The notes beneath the pieces are model-generated. The model did no database searches. It saw nothing but the letters and a program-made list of their open reading frames with translations, and was not told the origin of the DNA. Shown here piece after piece: positions 10,811 through 22,475 of a stretch of 64,000 nt of DNA. Origin of the DNA: Synanceia verrucosa (Eukaryota > Chordata > Actinopteri > Perciformes > Synanceiidae); NCBI GenBank assembly GCA_029721515.1, contig CM056563.1, forward strand, positions 14,960,454 to 15,024,453, read 5' to 3'. The translations under genes and the position numbers were made by a program. How positions within the stretch are numbered: the first letter of the stretch is position 1; each line of letters starts with the position of its first letter.

Positions 10811-11640
10811 GACCTGAAAAAGAATCTGCTAGACTCCCAAAACACAAACAATAAGCTGGCCTCAGAAATCTCAGCCCTGAAGAAGCAGATGGCCACCAAG
10901 GAGTCCGACTGGCAGTAGTGGAAAGCCAGGATGCAGAGGACTGCAGATGGTGTGACAGCCTTTAGGGTAAGGGTCCAGACTGAGCTGGAGACCCTGAAGA
11001 AGAAGAAAGAGGAGGCGATCAGCTCTCTTTGGCAAAGCCTGCTTGATGAGCAGGAAAAGACCCTGTCTGCCCATGAAGAGCTCAACCAGATCACTATGAA
11101 ACCAAGTGGCATCAAGGACAGGAAAATATGGCCCTCGAGCGTCGGATTCTTGAAGAGAACCATGCGAGGGAGCTGAGCCAGGTCATCCAAGAAAAGGATG
11201 ACCAGATAACTAAAATCACCAGCGAAAGCAAGGCTTTAGAGGTAGAGAGTCTGGAGTTGAAAGCCAGGCTGGAAGAGATGGAAAGGAGGATCATGCTCCA
11301 GGCTCCTGACACAAAACACTGACCTCCAGGTAGGTCACCTTAACCCTCAGGAGTTCCACCAGACACCAGCCAAGGAGCCGGTGTCGACAAAGGCTGACAT
11401 AAAGGCCAAAAAGGAGAGAGAGGAGAGAGAGACGAAAGAGAACGCAAGAAAGAAAAGAAGCAAGAAAAGGAGAACTTGAAAAGGCAGAAGAAAGAACAGA
11501 GGGAGAGGGAGAAAAGAAGAGGATATGAGGAAGTCCCTTTCAACGACCCAAATCTCATCTCAATAAAAGAACAGCGGTCTGCTGTCACTGCTCGGAATTT
11601 TTTCCAACAATGTAGGTCTGTTGCTTCGCTTAAAGAAATT
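10811..11640 (+). pseudogene. Broken coiled-coil protein sequence (unidentified source)
   Basis: From 10811 one frame reads DLKKNLLDSQNTNNKLASEI and continues as a heptad-like, Lys/Glu/Leu-rich coil. It has an in-frame TAG at 10916-10918 and continues in the same frame to about 11,100 (TELETLKKKKEEAISSLWQS). Near 11,105-11,120 the coil shifts to another frame (MALERRILEENHARELSQVI, then LELKARLEEMERRIM) that ends in TGA at about 11,320. Further downstream is a strongly charged stretch (KKEREERETKENARKK), and another frame shift leads to GYEEVPFNDPNLISIKEQRS. At least one stop and two shifts mean it cannot encode one protein as a single exon. A CAG/GTAGGT donor-like site near 11,330 leaves open that part was once a spliced exon. 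The parent gene is not recognised. Confidence 0.6.
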
Positions 11641-12184
11641 CAAACTGGTTTACTGCTAATGTCAATATTCTTTTCGATATTCCTGGAAAAACACACACAA
11701 TTTAATTACTAAGTACATCACAAACTTTTCCTCTATGGTGATCTTATCTCTTTCTCTGCATCTACCCTGATCACAAACACACAGCTACTCACAACATGAG
11801 TGAGTGGACAAAGGACAGAAAAAAAATATGGCAAAAAAAGTCAGGGCAGATGGGAAGGAGGGAACGAGGAAAGAGGGAGGGATGAAGAGCTGGTACCCTG
11901 TCTTTTATTGGGATGGGACAGTGAGTATAAATACTGTAGCAGCTTGTACCATGCACCCACATAAATGCTATTCTACACACACACACACACACACACACAC
12001 AGCAGCAGACAGGGTTAAGGGTAAGGCACTGTACACAATGTGACCTAAATGGTAGAAACTAGGCTATAAAGAACACACACATACGTTTTTAAGTCACCTT
12101 TGGGGGTATTTAGGCTTTTTTTTTTACCTTCAAACTTTGATTTCCTAAAAAGTTATCCTAAGCCTAACTACAAGAACTAACTGC
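11641..12184. other. No gene seen; (AC)n at 11974-12001
   Basis: Contains one CA microsatellite and purine-rich sequence at 11,815-11,890. No gene is supported. Confidence 0.5.
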
Positions 12185-12215
12185 CTAAGCCTAAGCCTAA
12201 GCCTAACCCTAACCA
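12185..12215. repeat. Short telomere-like hexamer tract
   Basis: Tandem CCTAAG units ending in CCTAACCCTAACC. It is only about five units long and degenerate, so it is an interstitial simple repeat, not a telomere. Confidence 0.8.
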
Positions 12216-13667
12216 CTGACCCAATATTAGGGTTTGAACAATTAGGGACATGGACTCTGTCACCAGTTGCACATGCCATCCCCAATCAACTGGTCTTAAG
12301 TCAAGTTTATGTGACACATGACTGCGATCATCACTGCGATATGATCTTATTATAAAGCACACTAAATAGGCTGTCTATTTACACATTCAGATGGCACGCA
12401 GCAACACTAGCTTCAACAACACTAGAAGTCCTTGATGGATGCAACATTCATTCCCCTTTAAGCTCGTTTTGGTCGTCTTTAGGTTTAAGATTTGTTCAGA
12501 GTACAGCTGAGGTATCCCTGTCTGTCTTGAGTACCTGAGGTACTTGAGAAAGCCTGAGCAACCCTGAATATGTGGACAAACTAAATGTTTCCCTCTGCCC
12601 TGCAGTCTCCATCTTTCTGTCTACCTCGCTGTCAGGTGCTTTCAGACGGCCTGCTGCTGCCTCCAGTTTCTCTATCTAGATTGCTGTTTGTTTGTTCTGA
12701 AAACACATACAGACTCATACTTGCTTTTTCATTTAATATCAGTCAGTCTGGTTAGACAGCCGACCTTGAAGAGGCCCTCTGATTTTGACCATGCCAGTAT
12801 TCCTGCTCCGCTGGGGCCATAGATTCAGAGGGCTTTTTTGTGATTCCCCCCCACCCACCCCGACGCACTAAAGTCACTCTTTTCCTCCATCACTGCAGTG
12901 TTTCCCTCCTCTTCAGCAAAGAAACAGTGATGCAAACTGCCATCTACTGCTCAAAACATCTTACTGCATCTATAGCTCTCTCTAACCCTTCTCCTCAATC
13001 CAGCAAACTGTTCACGTTTTTTTAGAAAGAAAAAAGGGTGGCAGCCAGCTTAAAATGCTCAATGGTTGCTGCGTTTCATTCTGCTTCATGCAGCTGTATT
13101 CCCATTGATAACGAAGCCTGGACGAAAACCTGCTGGACTATTTAGTTGATGCTTCTATTCAAAACAGCTTACAGAGCCAGAAATATAATGTATAGGGAAA
13201 TAAAACACACCATCTTATTTATTCACACTAGCACACAAGAGATGATGCCAAGTGCTAAGTATTGATTTTTTGTGTGTCTGTGGGATACTCAAAAATTTAC
13301 CTGAGGGAGCAGTGTGCTGCAAGAAAATCTTGAAATCAACCTTGTTTCCACATTAAAAAAAAAAAAGAGGACTTTTATGCTGTCACTATTAACCAAATGT
13401 TTTCAGTTGAATTGATGTACTGTGGGCATTTAGCTGGAAAAGGAAATTAGGAACACACACAGTTGCAGTTATGTGTGCAGATGGGGGCCTACAGACAACA
13501 TCTGCATTTGATGATGACGACCACTAAAAAGTCTATGACCTATGGTAACAACTGCATGTCCTCCATCATTCTGTGACAGGGCAAAGGCCGCAGCTGGGAC
13601 ACGAACCCCGATGAACCCCGACGAACGGTGATGATATTATGATACAATATTGATTTTTCCACAGAGT
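12216..13667. other. No gene seen
   Basis: No reading frame with domain content and no recognisable repeat, apart from short A-tracts. Confidence 0.5.
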
Positions 13668-13790
13668 GGCTCAGCTGCACAACATCCCTCCATGAAGCTG
13701 GTAGGGGCTCAACGTCTTGCTCAAGGACACTTCAGCAGAGCAGATGTTTGCTCTCCCGGGACTGACTTGAACCAAAAACCCATCAGGAGA
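13668..13790 (+). repeat. SINE-like interspersed repeat fragment
   Basis: GGGGCTCAACGTCTTGCTCA followed by AGGACACTTCAGCAG and a GGGACTGACTTGAACC segment parallels the repeat at 40,098-40,312 (GGTTCGGTGCCTTGCTCAAG, then GGACTTGAACTGGCG). The GACTTGAACC part resembles a tRNA-type box-B remnant. The 139-codon open frame over this region is a by-product. Confidence 0.55.
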
Positions 13791-14902
13791 AAACATTCCA
13801 CCCCGCTGCCTGATGAAGACGAGTGGATTGCTGCCTCTGGCAAAAGAGGAAAGATACAGCTGTTCTGTTTTGGGATTCAGTTAGCTTCAAAAGGAGTGCA
13901 ATATTCTGCCAAACGCACTCTCTTTTCAGACACGTCTGTCCTGTTTCTAATTCATGAGCCTGCTGGCGGATTATTGCAAGTGAAAGCGCGGCCATTAGCC
14001 CTGTTGGAGAATGATAGCTTTTACTGGAGGGGGTCAGGTAATGTCATTGTCACGGAAGTAACTCACTGATCTCCTTTTGTCTCGTGTGAAATACATCTCT
14101 GGTTGCACATGCCTGTTTAAGATTAATCATTTAGGAACAAATAAGCCACCATGTGAAGCACACTTTTACACTGTTACTAATCAGGAATCACACGCACTGC
14201 TAAATCTCGTAACATTGTAATAGCAGATTTGGGAAAGCCTGTGACTTCCCTTTAACTATAGGATAAGCTGAGAGAAGGGACAGAGTGGTGGAAGTGACTG
14301 TGCCTTTATTTGTTGCTCAGGGTGTGGAAGCAGGGATGGCAGAAATTACTGCTGAGCCTTCTGGAGGTGTTGTGAGCCTAATTAAACAGAACATCTGTGA
14401 TGGAAGGCTAACCCCGGTGTCATACAACAACACTCACAAACACAAGGGTGTAACACTGAGATTAGGGAAGGGATAAACAAATACTACGCTGCCTGTCAGA
14501 ATGCTCACATTAGATTTTAGCGAAAAAGAGCTGCGACGACAAATCCTCATTTAGCGTATTCAAACAGCTGACAAAAAGCTTTTAGTTTTGGGTTTCCATT
14601 AGCAGTTTTATCCTGAAACATTCATCCTGTCCCAGCAGGGACACTCGTCGTGATCAGCTAGCTTATATGATTTGATTGGGGATGACTTCACAGAAGAAAG
14701 AGATTGAAGTGCAGGTAATAAAAATGAACTATATTTTTTGTCAGTCAGGTTGCAGTTTACATCCACATCTATCCAAAATGTCATCCCATTAGACATTTCT
14801 GTGATACCATCATAACCTTGAACCACCAAATTCTAATCAGTTCATCCTTGAGTCCACTTTGTGTCACATTTGCAGTTCTAAGCACACAACTGTAGCAACC
14901 AT
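13791..14902. other. No gene seen
   Basis: Unique-looking AT-rich sequence. The stretch at 14,500-14,600 has no coding features. Confidence 0.5.
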
Positions 14903-14986
14903 TTAGCCTGGGCCCGCCCATACTTCCTGTGACGCTTCACAAAATTTCACGAACAAGTCAGTCTGGCCAAGCTGCCGTTCTCTTCG
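14903..14986 (+). repeat. Interspersed repeat, copy A (inverted partner near 46,700)
   Basis: TAGCCTGGGCCCGCCCATAC, TTCCTGTGACG and GTCAGTCTGGCCAAGCTGCC match the reverse complement of 46,655-46,745, with TTCCTGTGACGGTGCACAG and ATCAGTCTGGCCAAGTTGCC. Two diverged, oppositely oriented copies mark it as a dispersed repeat. Confidence 0.65.
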
Positions 14987-16245
14987 ATCGATGGCTGAAT
15001 CAAACAGTTTTCTTCTACATTCTTGGATGACTACAGTTAAAAAAAGCTTTATGTTTTTATTGCATGATACATAAGTTACATTAGTTCTGTAGAAAGACGA
15101 TGTAACACCCAAACAGGACATTTCTGCTTCTATTTCTCTCTTCAAGAGTGGATAAAATACACTTTGCTTCACTTGGTGATGTAACAGTGCACTTAAGCAG
15201 CAGGAGAAAACATCAAAATTAGATACATTTGGGAAGTGACATGGAAGAATTCCCTCTGTTTTCCTGTGTTTCCTCATTTCCGTCCGCATTTTGTTCCACA
15301 TTTATATTTCAGGTGTTTTGCAGAAGCTTTTATCCAGTGAGCGAAGAATTCACTGAATTCTCTGACATTTCAAGCTGCTGGAGTAAGAAATGCAAAGTGA
15401 AACTGCTTGTTTTCTAATGTGTTGGTGCACCTTGGGTCTTCACATTGAAAATGTGCAATAGAGCAGTGCGACTACAAGTTAAAACGTTAAGAAGATTCAG
15501 GGGGGATAATTCAGGGGAGAGAGTTACATAAACCAAATGCTTATAGGAGCGACACAAACTGACAGCAAAATGTTCTCATAGGTTCTAATAACTCCTTTTC
15601 AAATATGGTGTTTTACCTGCAACACTTCAAAGCAGATAGATAGGATGCTTTACAGATAATGAAACACATTAGATTTTCAATCTGACAACATCAGTTGACA
15701 TATGTACAGTAATACCTCTTCGCCACCACGAAAGGTGGCAGAATTAGAAGAAGAAATCATATGTTTATGCTTTTTGATAACTGAGGCTCAAGGTCTAGAC
15801 ACCAGGGCACAGAAAAAAGAAACAATTGTTAAATTTTCAGCATGAAAAACACACATAACACACAATTCACTCTCTGTCGCAGGTTTATTTCTGCTTTACA
15901 GAACAAACACGTTACACACACATCATGTCTCTGCTCACTTAAACCACTCACTGGTGCAGAAACCCCTGCTCTGACTCGATGAGTGAGTGTATCTTTCCAT
16001 CCGACTTTTTTTTTCATCCTCCTTGCTACAGTAAAACACACTTAAAAGACAGAGGAAGCACAAGCATAAGAAAACTGTGAGTCCTAATGGCTTCAAGGAT
16101 GATGACCACTAAAAAGATGGTGGAGCAGTTGTGCAACAAACAGGAAATGTTTTTTTTCATGTTAAATTGTCTTAACATATCTGTGGAGAGGAGGTGAAAC
16201 AATAAGTAAATCCTTGGTAGCTGAATGATCTACAAAGCTACTGAT
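14987..16245. other. No gene seen
   Basis: Short frames on both strands (14903-15417 and 15829-16041) lack domains. No other feature is supported. Confidence 0.5.
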
Positions 16246-16345
16246 TAGGGCTGAATGGTTTTAGGAAAAGATTGTATGATTTTTCTGGCAGACATTACAA
16301 TTTCAATTTGAGACACGATTTTCTTCAGATGAAGTTTTAGTGCAA
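16246..16345 (+). mobile_element. 5' end of a hAT-like element, truncated
   Basis: TAGGGCTGAATGGTTTTAGG followed by AGATTGTATGATTTTTCTGG has the TAGGG start and A/T-rich subterminal pattern common to fish hAT MITEs. A matching right end with the flanking CTACTGAT was looked for and not found, so the copy is incomplete. Confidence 0.45.
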
Positions 16346-16493
16346 TATTCACTATGTATACAGAAGCATTTACAAACATGACAGACAATTACATTGTACC
16401 ATTAAAACATTAAAAGCTATCACTCCTATGCAAGGATGAAAACTTAAGGTGAGAAATGCTACCAAATGTATAAGTGACTACTTGACAGTGTTG

Positions 16494-16605
16494 CCAGTTA
16501 CCTTGAAAAAGTAATCTGATTACTGACTACTCCTTTAAAAAAAATAACCTAGTTACTTTACTGATTACTTGTTTTTAAAACTAAGTTAGATTCAAAGTAA
16601 CATTT
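16494..16605 (+). repeat. GTTACC/GTAAC-type interspersed repeat fragment
   Basis: CAGTGTTGCCAGTTACCTTG and repeated TAATCTGATTACTGACTAC / ACTTTACTGATTACTTG words. This resembles a common fish MITE type, but no complete ends are present. Confidence 0.4.
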
Positions 16606-16644
16606 AAGTTGAAATCAATTTCATTAATATTTATTATTATACTT

Positions 16645-16957
<313 letters not shown>

Positions 16958-16958
16958 T

Positions 16959-16960
<2 letters not shown>

Positions 16961-17040
<80 letters not shown>

Positions 17041-17094
17041 GCATATATACATATACGTGTATATATACGTATATATACACGTATATATATACAC

Positions 17095-17141
<47 letters not shown>

Positions 17142-17142
17142 A
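16961..17142. repeat. (TA)n/(TACG) simple-sequence block
   Basis: About 180 bases of TA with TACACG/CGTGTA islands, ending in ACACACA. It is the second large block of this type within 350 bases. Confidence 0.95.
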
Positions 17143-19917
17143 AACAATGTAGTAGCGACTGTTTACATCAGTAGCAGATTGCATGAATTCTATGTCTAGT
17201 TGGTGAGATTGATCTGACTTTCAGAGTTGGAGATCTGACACAGAGTTTGGAAATCCAAACATTCTGGAATGCACCTTTTTGCTGAACAAAAACGCCGGGC
17301 TCCCAGTGCTGCTGTAATGACATTAATGCTCTGTTTTACTGGGGATGTTTGTCTCCTTATGCTGGGAAAGTGGGGGGGACGGATCAGTGTCTCTATGAAT
17401 CTGAGGGGACATGTCCCCCCGTCCATAGAGGCATCTATGTCATGCACTCCTCATGCAAATAAAAAGTGGTGACTGGCAGTGTGCAGTGTACTCTTAGGCA
17501 TGTGCCAACTCGTCAAAAATCTGGCATTTACAACGCATCGGTACAAATTGTCAAGGATACTGTTTATCGGCTGATGAAGCTCACCGTCTGTGATTAGGAA
17601 TTCCTAAGCAGTAAGCCTTCACACCAACACTCCTCTAGGCTGTCCATTTCCATCTCCTTGCACCATTGTCTAAGCTATTAGAGAATTCTGAATTTAACTT
17701 GAGTCTTGCCCCTCTTGCTCCCACAGCTCAGATTTAGTGAGTGATAGATACTCTTGAGTTCTTGTTTGCGTTCTTGTTTGCGTGGTGAACTTGTGCCTTC
17801 ATTTTAGAGTTGCAGCATCAAAGTGCTGACTGGGCTGTTCTGAAGGGGGGAAAGAGCGAGGAGGTGCGGAAGGAGCAAAGAGGACAGAGAGCAACTTCAG
17901 CCAATGCTCAGAGAAGCAAGGGTCGGTCAATTATGACCACCTCCTCCGCCCTGCCCTCGTTATTACTTTCTCTGTCCGGCTTAGTGCATTTGTCAGACAC
18001 TTTTAACCCCGCTGGACTAATAAGTTAGTGTGGGAGTTGACATCAGCCCCGAGGCTGAAGTATAGCTGACCGTGTTCAAGCTCATCTGGTTGGTAACTAT
18101 CCCTGACAAGGCCACCACTACAGCAGAAACAAGTAATTAGAGATGGGAATACTAAATGTTCACATGTACACAATATGTGTACAGTGAGGCAAAACCCACG
18201 CAAACATGCACATACCTGCACATGAGCGGTTACTCTCTAAGGACAAAAAAAAGCTAGCCCATGCAGAACAGAGTTATTACCAGAACGACTTATTTAAACA
18301 AGGAGGAGGGGAATGGTGGGATGGAGGGAGAGAGAGAGATTTTGTGAACGCAATAACGCTCTTAATGGTGAGGAGAATATTAACAGGGTGAGGAGGCAGC
18401 CTCAAGGGCATATGCAAATTCAATCCAAAATGCAACTGTAGGTGGCAGGAAGTGTTCTGTGAGCCTGCATTTATGTGCAAAGAGTCAAGCTCTCTTAGAG
18501 GCCGAGTTAAGCATGATGCCCATCAGCGTGCATGTTCGGTCAAGAGGTAATGAATCACCTTGAGAACACTTTGTGGCCTATTTTACTTTACAGTCTGTTG
18601 ACTTTTCTTAACTCAAATTAAGTGAAAATAAATAAAGCACGCCACAGTGCATTGTTGATCTGCAGTTTGCAAAGTGTGCAAATAATTAATGGTAAAACAG
18701 GCATGAGGACGATGTCTGTCTTTTTCCAGGTATTTGGAGTTCATTTTCGCAAAAGAGTCACACAACTCACTTCAGCACAAAGCTCCCCCTCCTAATTTTC
18801 TAATTTGTAAGAATGTTTCCATGGCTTGGTTCCCGGAACAAAAGGCCAAATTTCTCATTTAGATTCTTGCCTGAGAAATGATTAAGACCCTTGGTATACA
18901 TTATGAAACACATCTGAGCAGTACTGGGATAACACATTCACTTCAACTCTGACAGCCTGCAGTCAGTCCGTCAATCATCAATCTTATTTTTCCTATATGT
19001 TCCAGAACTTGAACATAACCTCAAAAAAAAGTTGCTTTACTTGCCAAAAACTGATGATTAAACAAATATGTAGTTTGTCAAATAATATTATTTGCAATTA
19101 AAAGAAATTAATTTGTCTTTTTGCACAGCTGGTGTTTTGTGAGCGTCAGTATCTGCATGTGTGTGTTGGTGGGACGTATGTGTGCTTCAGCAGAACATAA
19201 TGAATAACTTCTCTATTTTTCTATCAAAGCTAAGATAACAATTTTTGATTGGATGATTAAACTTTCATCAGCCGTCTCATGGGGGCCTAATCACAGCCTC
19301 TTGATGATCAATAAATATTGATGCAGGGATCATCAATCATTTACTAAAGCCTTGAGAAGTGACAGCCAACACAAAACAAACTCAGACATTAAAAAAAAAA
19401 AAAAACACTGTTGGCTTTCTTCGAATGAGAGGAAACTTGGTGAGGCTGATGTTTTAAGATATTATAAGTTTTTCTGAAAACATAGAAAACAATATTTCAT
19501 CAGAGGATACAACAATATTTCCATTTGCTGCCCATTGTGGTCATTTCAAATGGTCGAACCAATCAATATTTTACCAATACCAATATATCATAATTGTATT
19601 GTTGTTCTACACTGAGATGAAATGTGTCTACATTTATAATTATTTCAAATGCTAATCAATGAGGTTACTAACCAGACATTCTGCTTTTACCATTTGTTGT
19701 TATCAACAGTTTATTGCCATCATTATTTGCTTGATCATTTAAAGTACTAATCAGCTTTGATCTTCCACAAGCTGCAGCTAAACATGAGATGATCCATGAA
19801 AGTAACCTATAGTGTATATGACTGGTAACATAAAACACGTGATATCAGGTTATTTTGTTCTCTCTTTGTTGTTTATATACATACAGTATAATATGTCCTA
19901 ATGTATTAAAGAACACA
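17143..19917. other. No gene seen
   Basis: AT-rich sequence without domain-bearing frames. The segment 19,240-19,340 contains clustered TGATT/ATCAAT words, including an inverted pair TGATGATC (19302) and GATCATCA (19328). This could be a regulatory cluster but cannot be supported further. Confidence 0.4.
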
Positions 19918-20298
19918 CATTACAGTGTTTCCCCTATAGTGTAATTGGGAATGCACCCCGCCCCACCAACAGAAACCCCCACCCTGCCAAAAGGATCCCC
20001 GCCCAGAATTTCAAGTTGACTTTCCAAGTTGAAAATCCAACTACGGGGGGCGTTCCCGTTGAAACTTCTGACTCGCAACTTGGAATTTCCGACTTCGGAA
20101 TACAAAAGGAACACAGCACTACTCTATGCTGATGTTTGGTTTGATCTTGCAGCCCAGGCTCCTCAAAATTTAAGAACAACTGGCAGCAAAATTGATATGG
20201 CTTCTAAGCTCCAGGTTCCGACGTCAAGTGAACACACCGTAACTCTCACTCCCCAGGGTCCTAAAAAGGAACCGCTAGCAGCCTGTTGATTATCATCA

Positions 20299-20532
20299 GA
20301 CCATTGTCTAGTATGTAGAGACAGTCAACCACTCACATTCACAACTACGGTCAATTTAAATTAGCCAGTTATCCTAATCCCCAAGCATGTTTTTGGATGG
20401 TGGGATGAAGTCGGAGTACCCGGAGAACCCACACAGACACGGGGAGAACTCCCGACTCCCGGGTCGGGAGTCGAAATCGGTACTTTCTTGTTGTGAGACA
20501 ACAGTGTTAACCACTACACCACTGTGCCGCCT
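20299..20532 (+). repeat. Interspersed repeat, diverged copy (family of 20.7, 58.7 and 63.9 kb)
   Basis: CGGTCAATTTAAATTAGCCA, GCATGTTTTTGGATGGTGGG, ACCCACACAGACACGGGGAG and TAACCACTACACCACTGTGC are shared with the copies at 20,665-21,025 and 58,697-58,948. The CAAATCGG region replaces a clearer GATTCGAACCC word in the better copy. Confidence 0.85.
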
Positions 20533-20664
20533 GCAAATAAAAATAAATATAATAAATATTATATAATATTTTTTTAATATAAATTTATTATATAAATATG
20601 ATTAAAGGCCAAATTACACAAAAATAACCAACTAAAAATTCCATCTGCATTGCTGCCCCAAACA

Positions 20665-21025
20665 TGAGGTATATCTATCCATCCATTATCTACCGCTTAT
20701 CCTCATAGGGTCGCGGGGGGGCTGGAGCCTATCCCAGCTGTCTTAGGGCGGAAGGACAAGTCGCCACCTCATCGCAGGGCACATAGAGACAGACAACCAT
20801 TCACACTCACATTCACACCTACGGTCAATTTAAATTAGCCAATTAACCTAATCCCCATGCATGTTTTTGGATGGTGGGAGGAAGCCGGAGTACCCGGAGA
20901 GAACCCACGCAGACACGGGGAGAACATGCAAACTCCACACAGAAAGGCCCCGGGCCCGGGATTCGAACCCGGTACCTTCTTGCTGTGAGGCGACAGCATT
21001 CCCAACTACACCACCGTGCCGCCCA
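20665..21025 (+). repeat. Interspersed repeat, most complete copy
   Basis: It starts with TATCCATCCATTATCTACCG and GGAGCCTATCCCAGCTGTCT, runs through CATTCACACTCACATTCACA and GCATGTTTTTGGATGGTGGG, and ends at CACCGTGCCGCCC. GGGATTCGAACCCGGTACC resembles a tRNA box B, but no complete tRNA fold or A-box was found, so it is annotated as a repeat and not a tRNA. This is a familiar dispersed family in fish genomes. Confidence 0.85.
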
Positions 21026-21174
21026 CATGAAGTATATATTAGATGAAAAATTGCTAAAATTTAAATTTAAAAAAAAAAAGTGAACACAAATTAACTATTT
21101 ATTCAGGTTGAAATGCTCTGAAATAATGTTAATTAACAACAGACCACGCTCAAGGAAGGGGAAACACTGCATTA

Positions 21175-22072
21175 TGAAAAGGTTTGACAGTGCCAGCTCT
21201 ACACAAATTCAGTTCCTCTTTAACCATTGTCGATTGCAAATATTTGACAATAACAGACTTTGTTGTGAATTTGTTCAATAAGACATGCCAGTATGGAATA
21301 AAGGGCAACAAATACATACATATTAGTGGCCCGAATAATTTAGAGTGCAAAGAAAACAAATCTATTGTTTGTTGGAAATGTGTTTGTTGAGATGGAAAAC
21401 CAATTAAAAGCAGATCAATGTGTTAAAAACAGATCGATATGTTTCCTCGGTGTATACAGTAATGTGGTCATCAACTGTAGGAAAACAGTGCTCAAAATCA
21501 AGTAACACCATAACTTTTCTCGATTTATTCTCATATCATCAGCTATGTGGTCTCTGTTCTGTGGTATAAGCCTGAAAAACACTGAAACATTTACTGTTTG
21601 AGTTAAGAAAATGTAATTGAATAGAAGTTTCTCTGAAATTTGATTTACAAATGTGAGATCAGTGATTGATCTTTAGGTTTTCATGGATAACTGAGAAAGC
21701 GCACGAACAATAAAACTGTCAATCTGCATGTTTTGGGAATCAAACCATGGAACACACATTCTTCAGCTGCCTGGTCAGTTCTTGACCTACTAGCTGGCTT
21801 GCTATCACCAGCGGCAGAAGTTAAAGGCTCTAGCATTGAAGGTGAATTATAAAATCATCTGGGGATTGACATCATAAACTCATAAACTGTTTCATGGTGT
21901 GGACTGGTGGTGAGGCAGCGTGGGGCATTAGTTTACATCCACGATGACAAATTTATCATCCTGGGGCTGTCAGCAGTTTGTCACTGTCTTTACCTCACCT
22001 CACCGGCTGCAGCCACCCCAGGGATTTGACAGATTTGCCTCTGTGTTTGTGTGTTTGTGTGTCTGTGTGTCA
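21175..22072. other. No gene seen
   Basis: AT-rich sequence, no supported gene. Confidence 0.5.
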
Positions 22073-22074
22073 GT

Positions 22075-22110
<36 letters not shown>
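22073..22110. repeat. (TG)n(GA)n compound microsatellite
   Basis: About 26 bases of TG followed directly by a GA run. Confidence 0.9.
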
Positions 22111-22393
22111 CTGAGGGAGAAGGATTGGTCCCCCCCCAAGGCGCCCTCCTCTTCAGTGACCCTTGTATAAAAGTGATGTAATGACACACAAGATTGATGC
22201 TAAAGAGTAACAATGTGGACTTTCTAGTGCTCACACTATTGTGTACATACGCTGATACCTTTCTCTAATGAGACATATTTGTTTAATGGAAAGACAGGCA
22301 GCGCTGCCAACTCCGCTAGGTCACCATCTAAATGAGAGACTGCACTTTCTCCTTGAAGACAGCACAACCAGCCACAGCAATATGCAGCTGCAG

Positions 22394-22475
22394 CAAGACT
22401 CAACTCAAACTTTATTTATAGAGCACATTTAAAGCAACCGGGGTTGACCAAAGTGGTCTACAGATTAAAAAAAAA
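22394..22475 (+). repeat. SINE-like repeat fragment ending in poly-A
   Basis: CAACTCAAACTTTATTTATA, GAGCACATTTAAAGCAACCG and GGGTTGACCAAAGTGGTCTA followed by an A-run. This sequence is familiar as a dispersed fish repeat; the poly-A end suggests retroposition. Confidence 0.55.

Larger units (their letters stand above)
19923..21169. mobile_element. hAT-like non-autonomous element with 5-bp target duplication (composite)
   Basis: The left end CAGTGTTTCCCC and right end GGGGAAACACTG are exact 12-base inverted copies. The bases CATTA flank both sides (19918-19922 and 21170-21174). CAGTGTTTCCC ends occur in some fish hAT-related elements, but most hAT copies give 8-bp duplications, so the superfamily is tentative. 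The interior has TTGGAATTTCCGACTTCGG-like words, the segment shared with 16.8 kb, and two copies of another dispersed repeat (20,299-20,532 and 20,665-21,025). No transposase is present. Confidence 0.6.

Noticed and set aside
12185..12215. Telomere
   Set aside because: Too short, degenerate and internal. The same applies to the patches at 42.1 kb and 45.78 kb.
13650..14069. 139-codon plus-strand frame
   Set aside because: Its left part is a dispersed SINE-like repeat and no domain is present.
20955..20975. GGGATTCGAACCCGG as a tRNA gene
   Set aside because: Only a box-B-like word is present. No A box, anticodon arm or acceptor stem could be placed, and it recurs within a repeat family.
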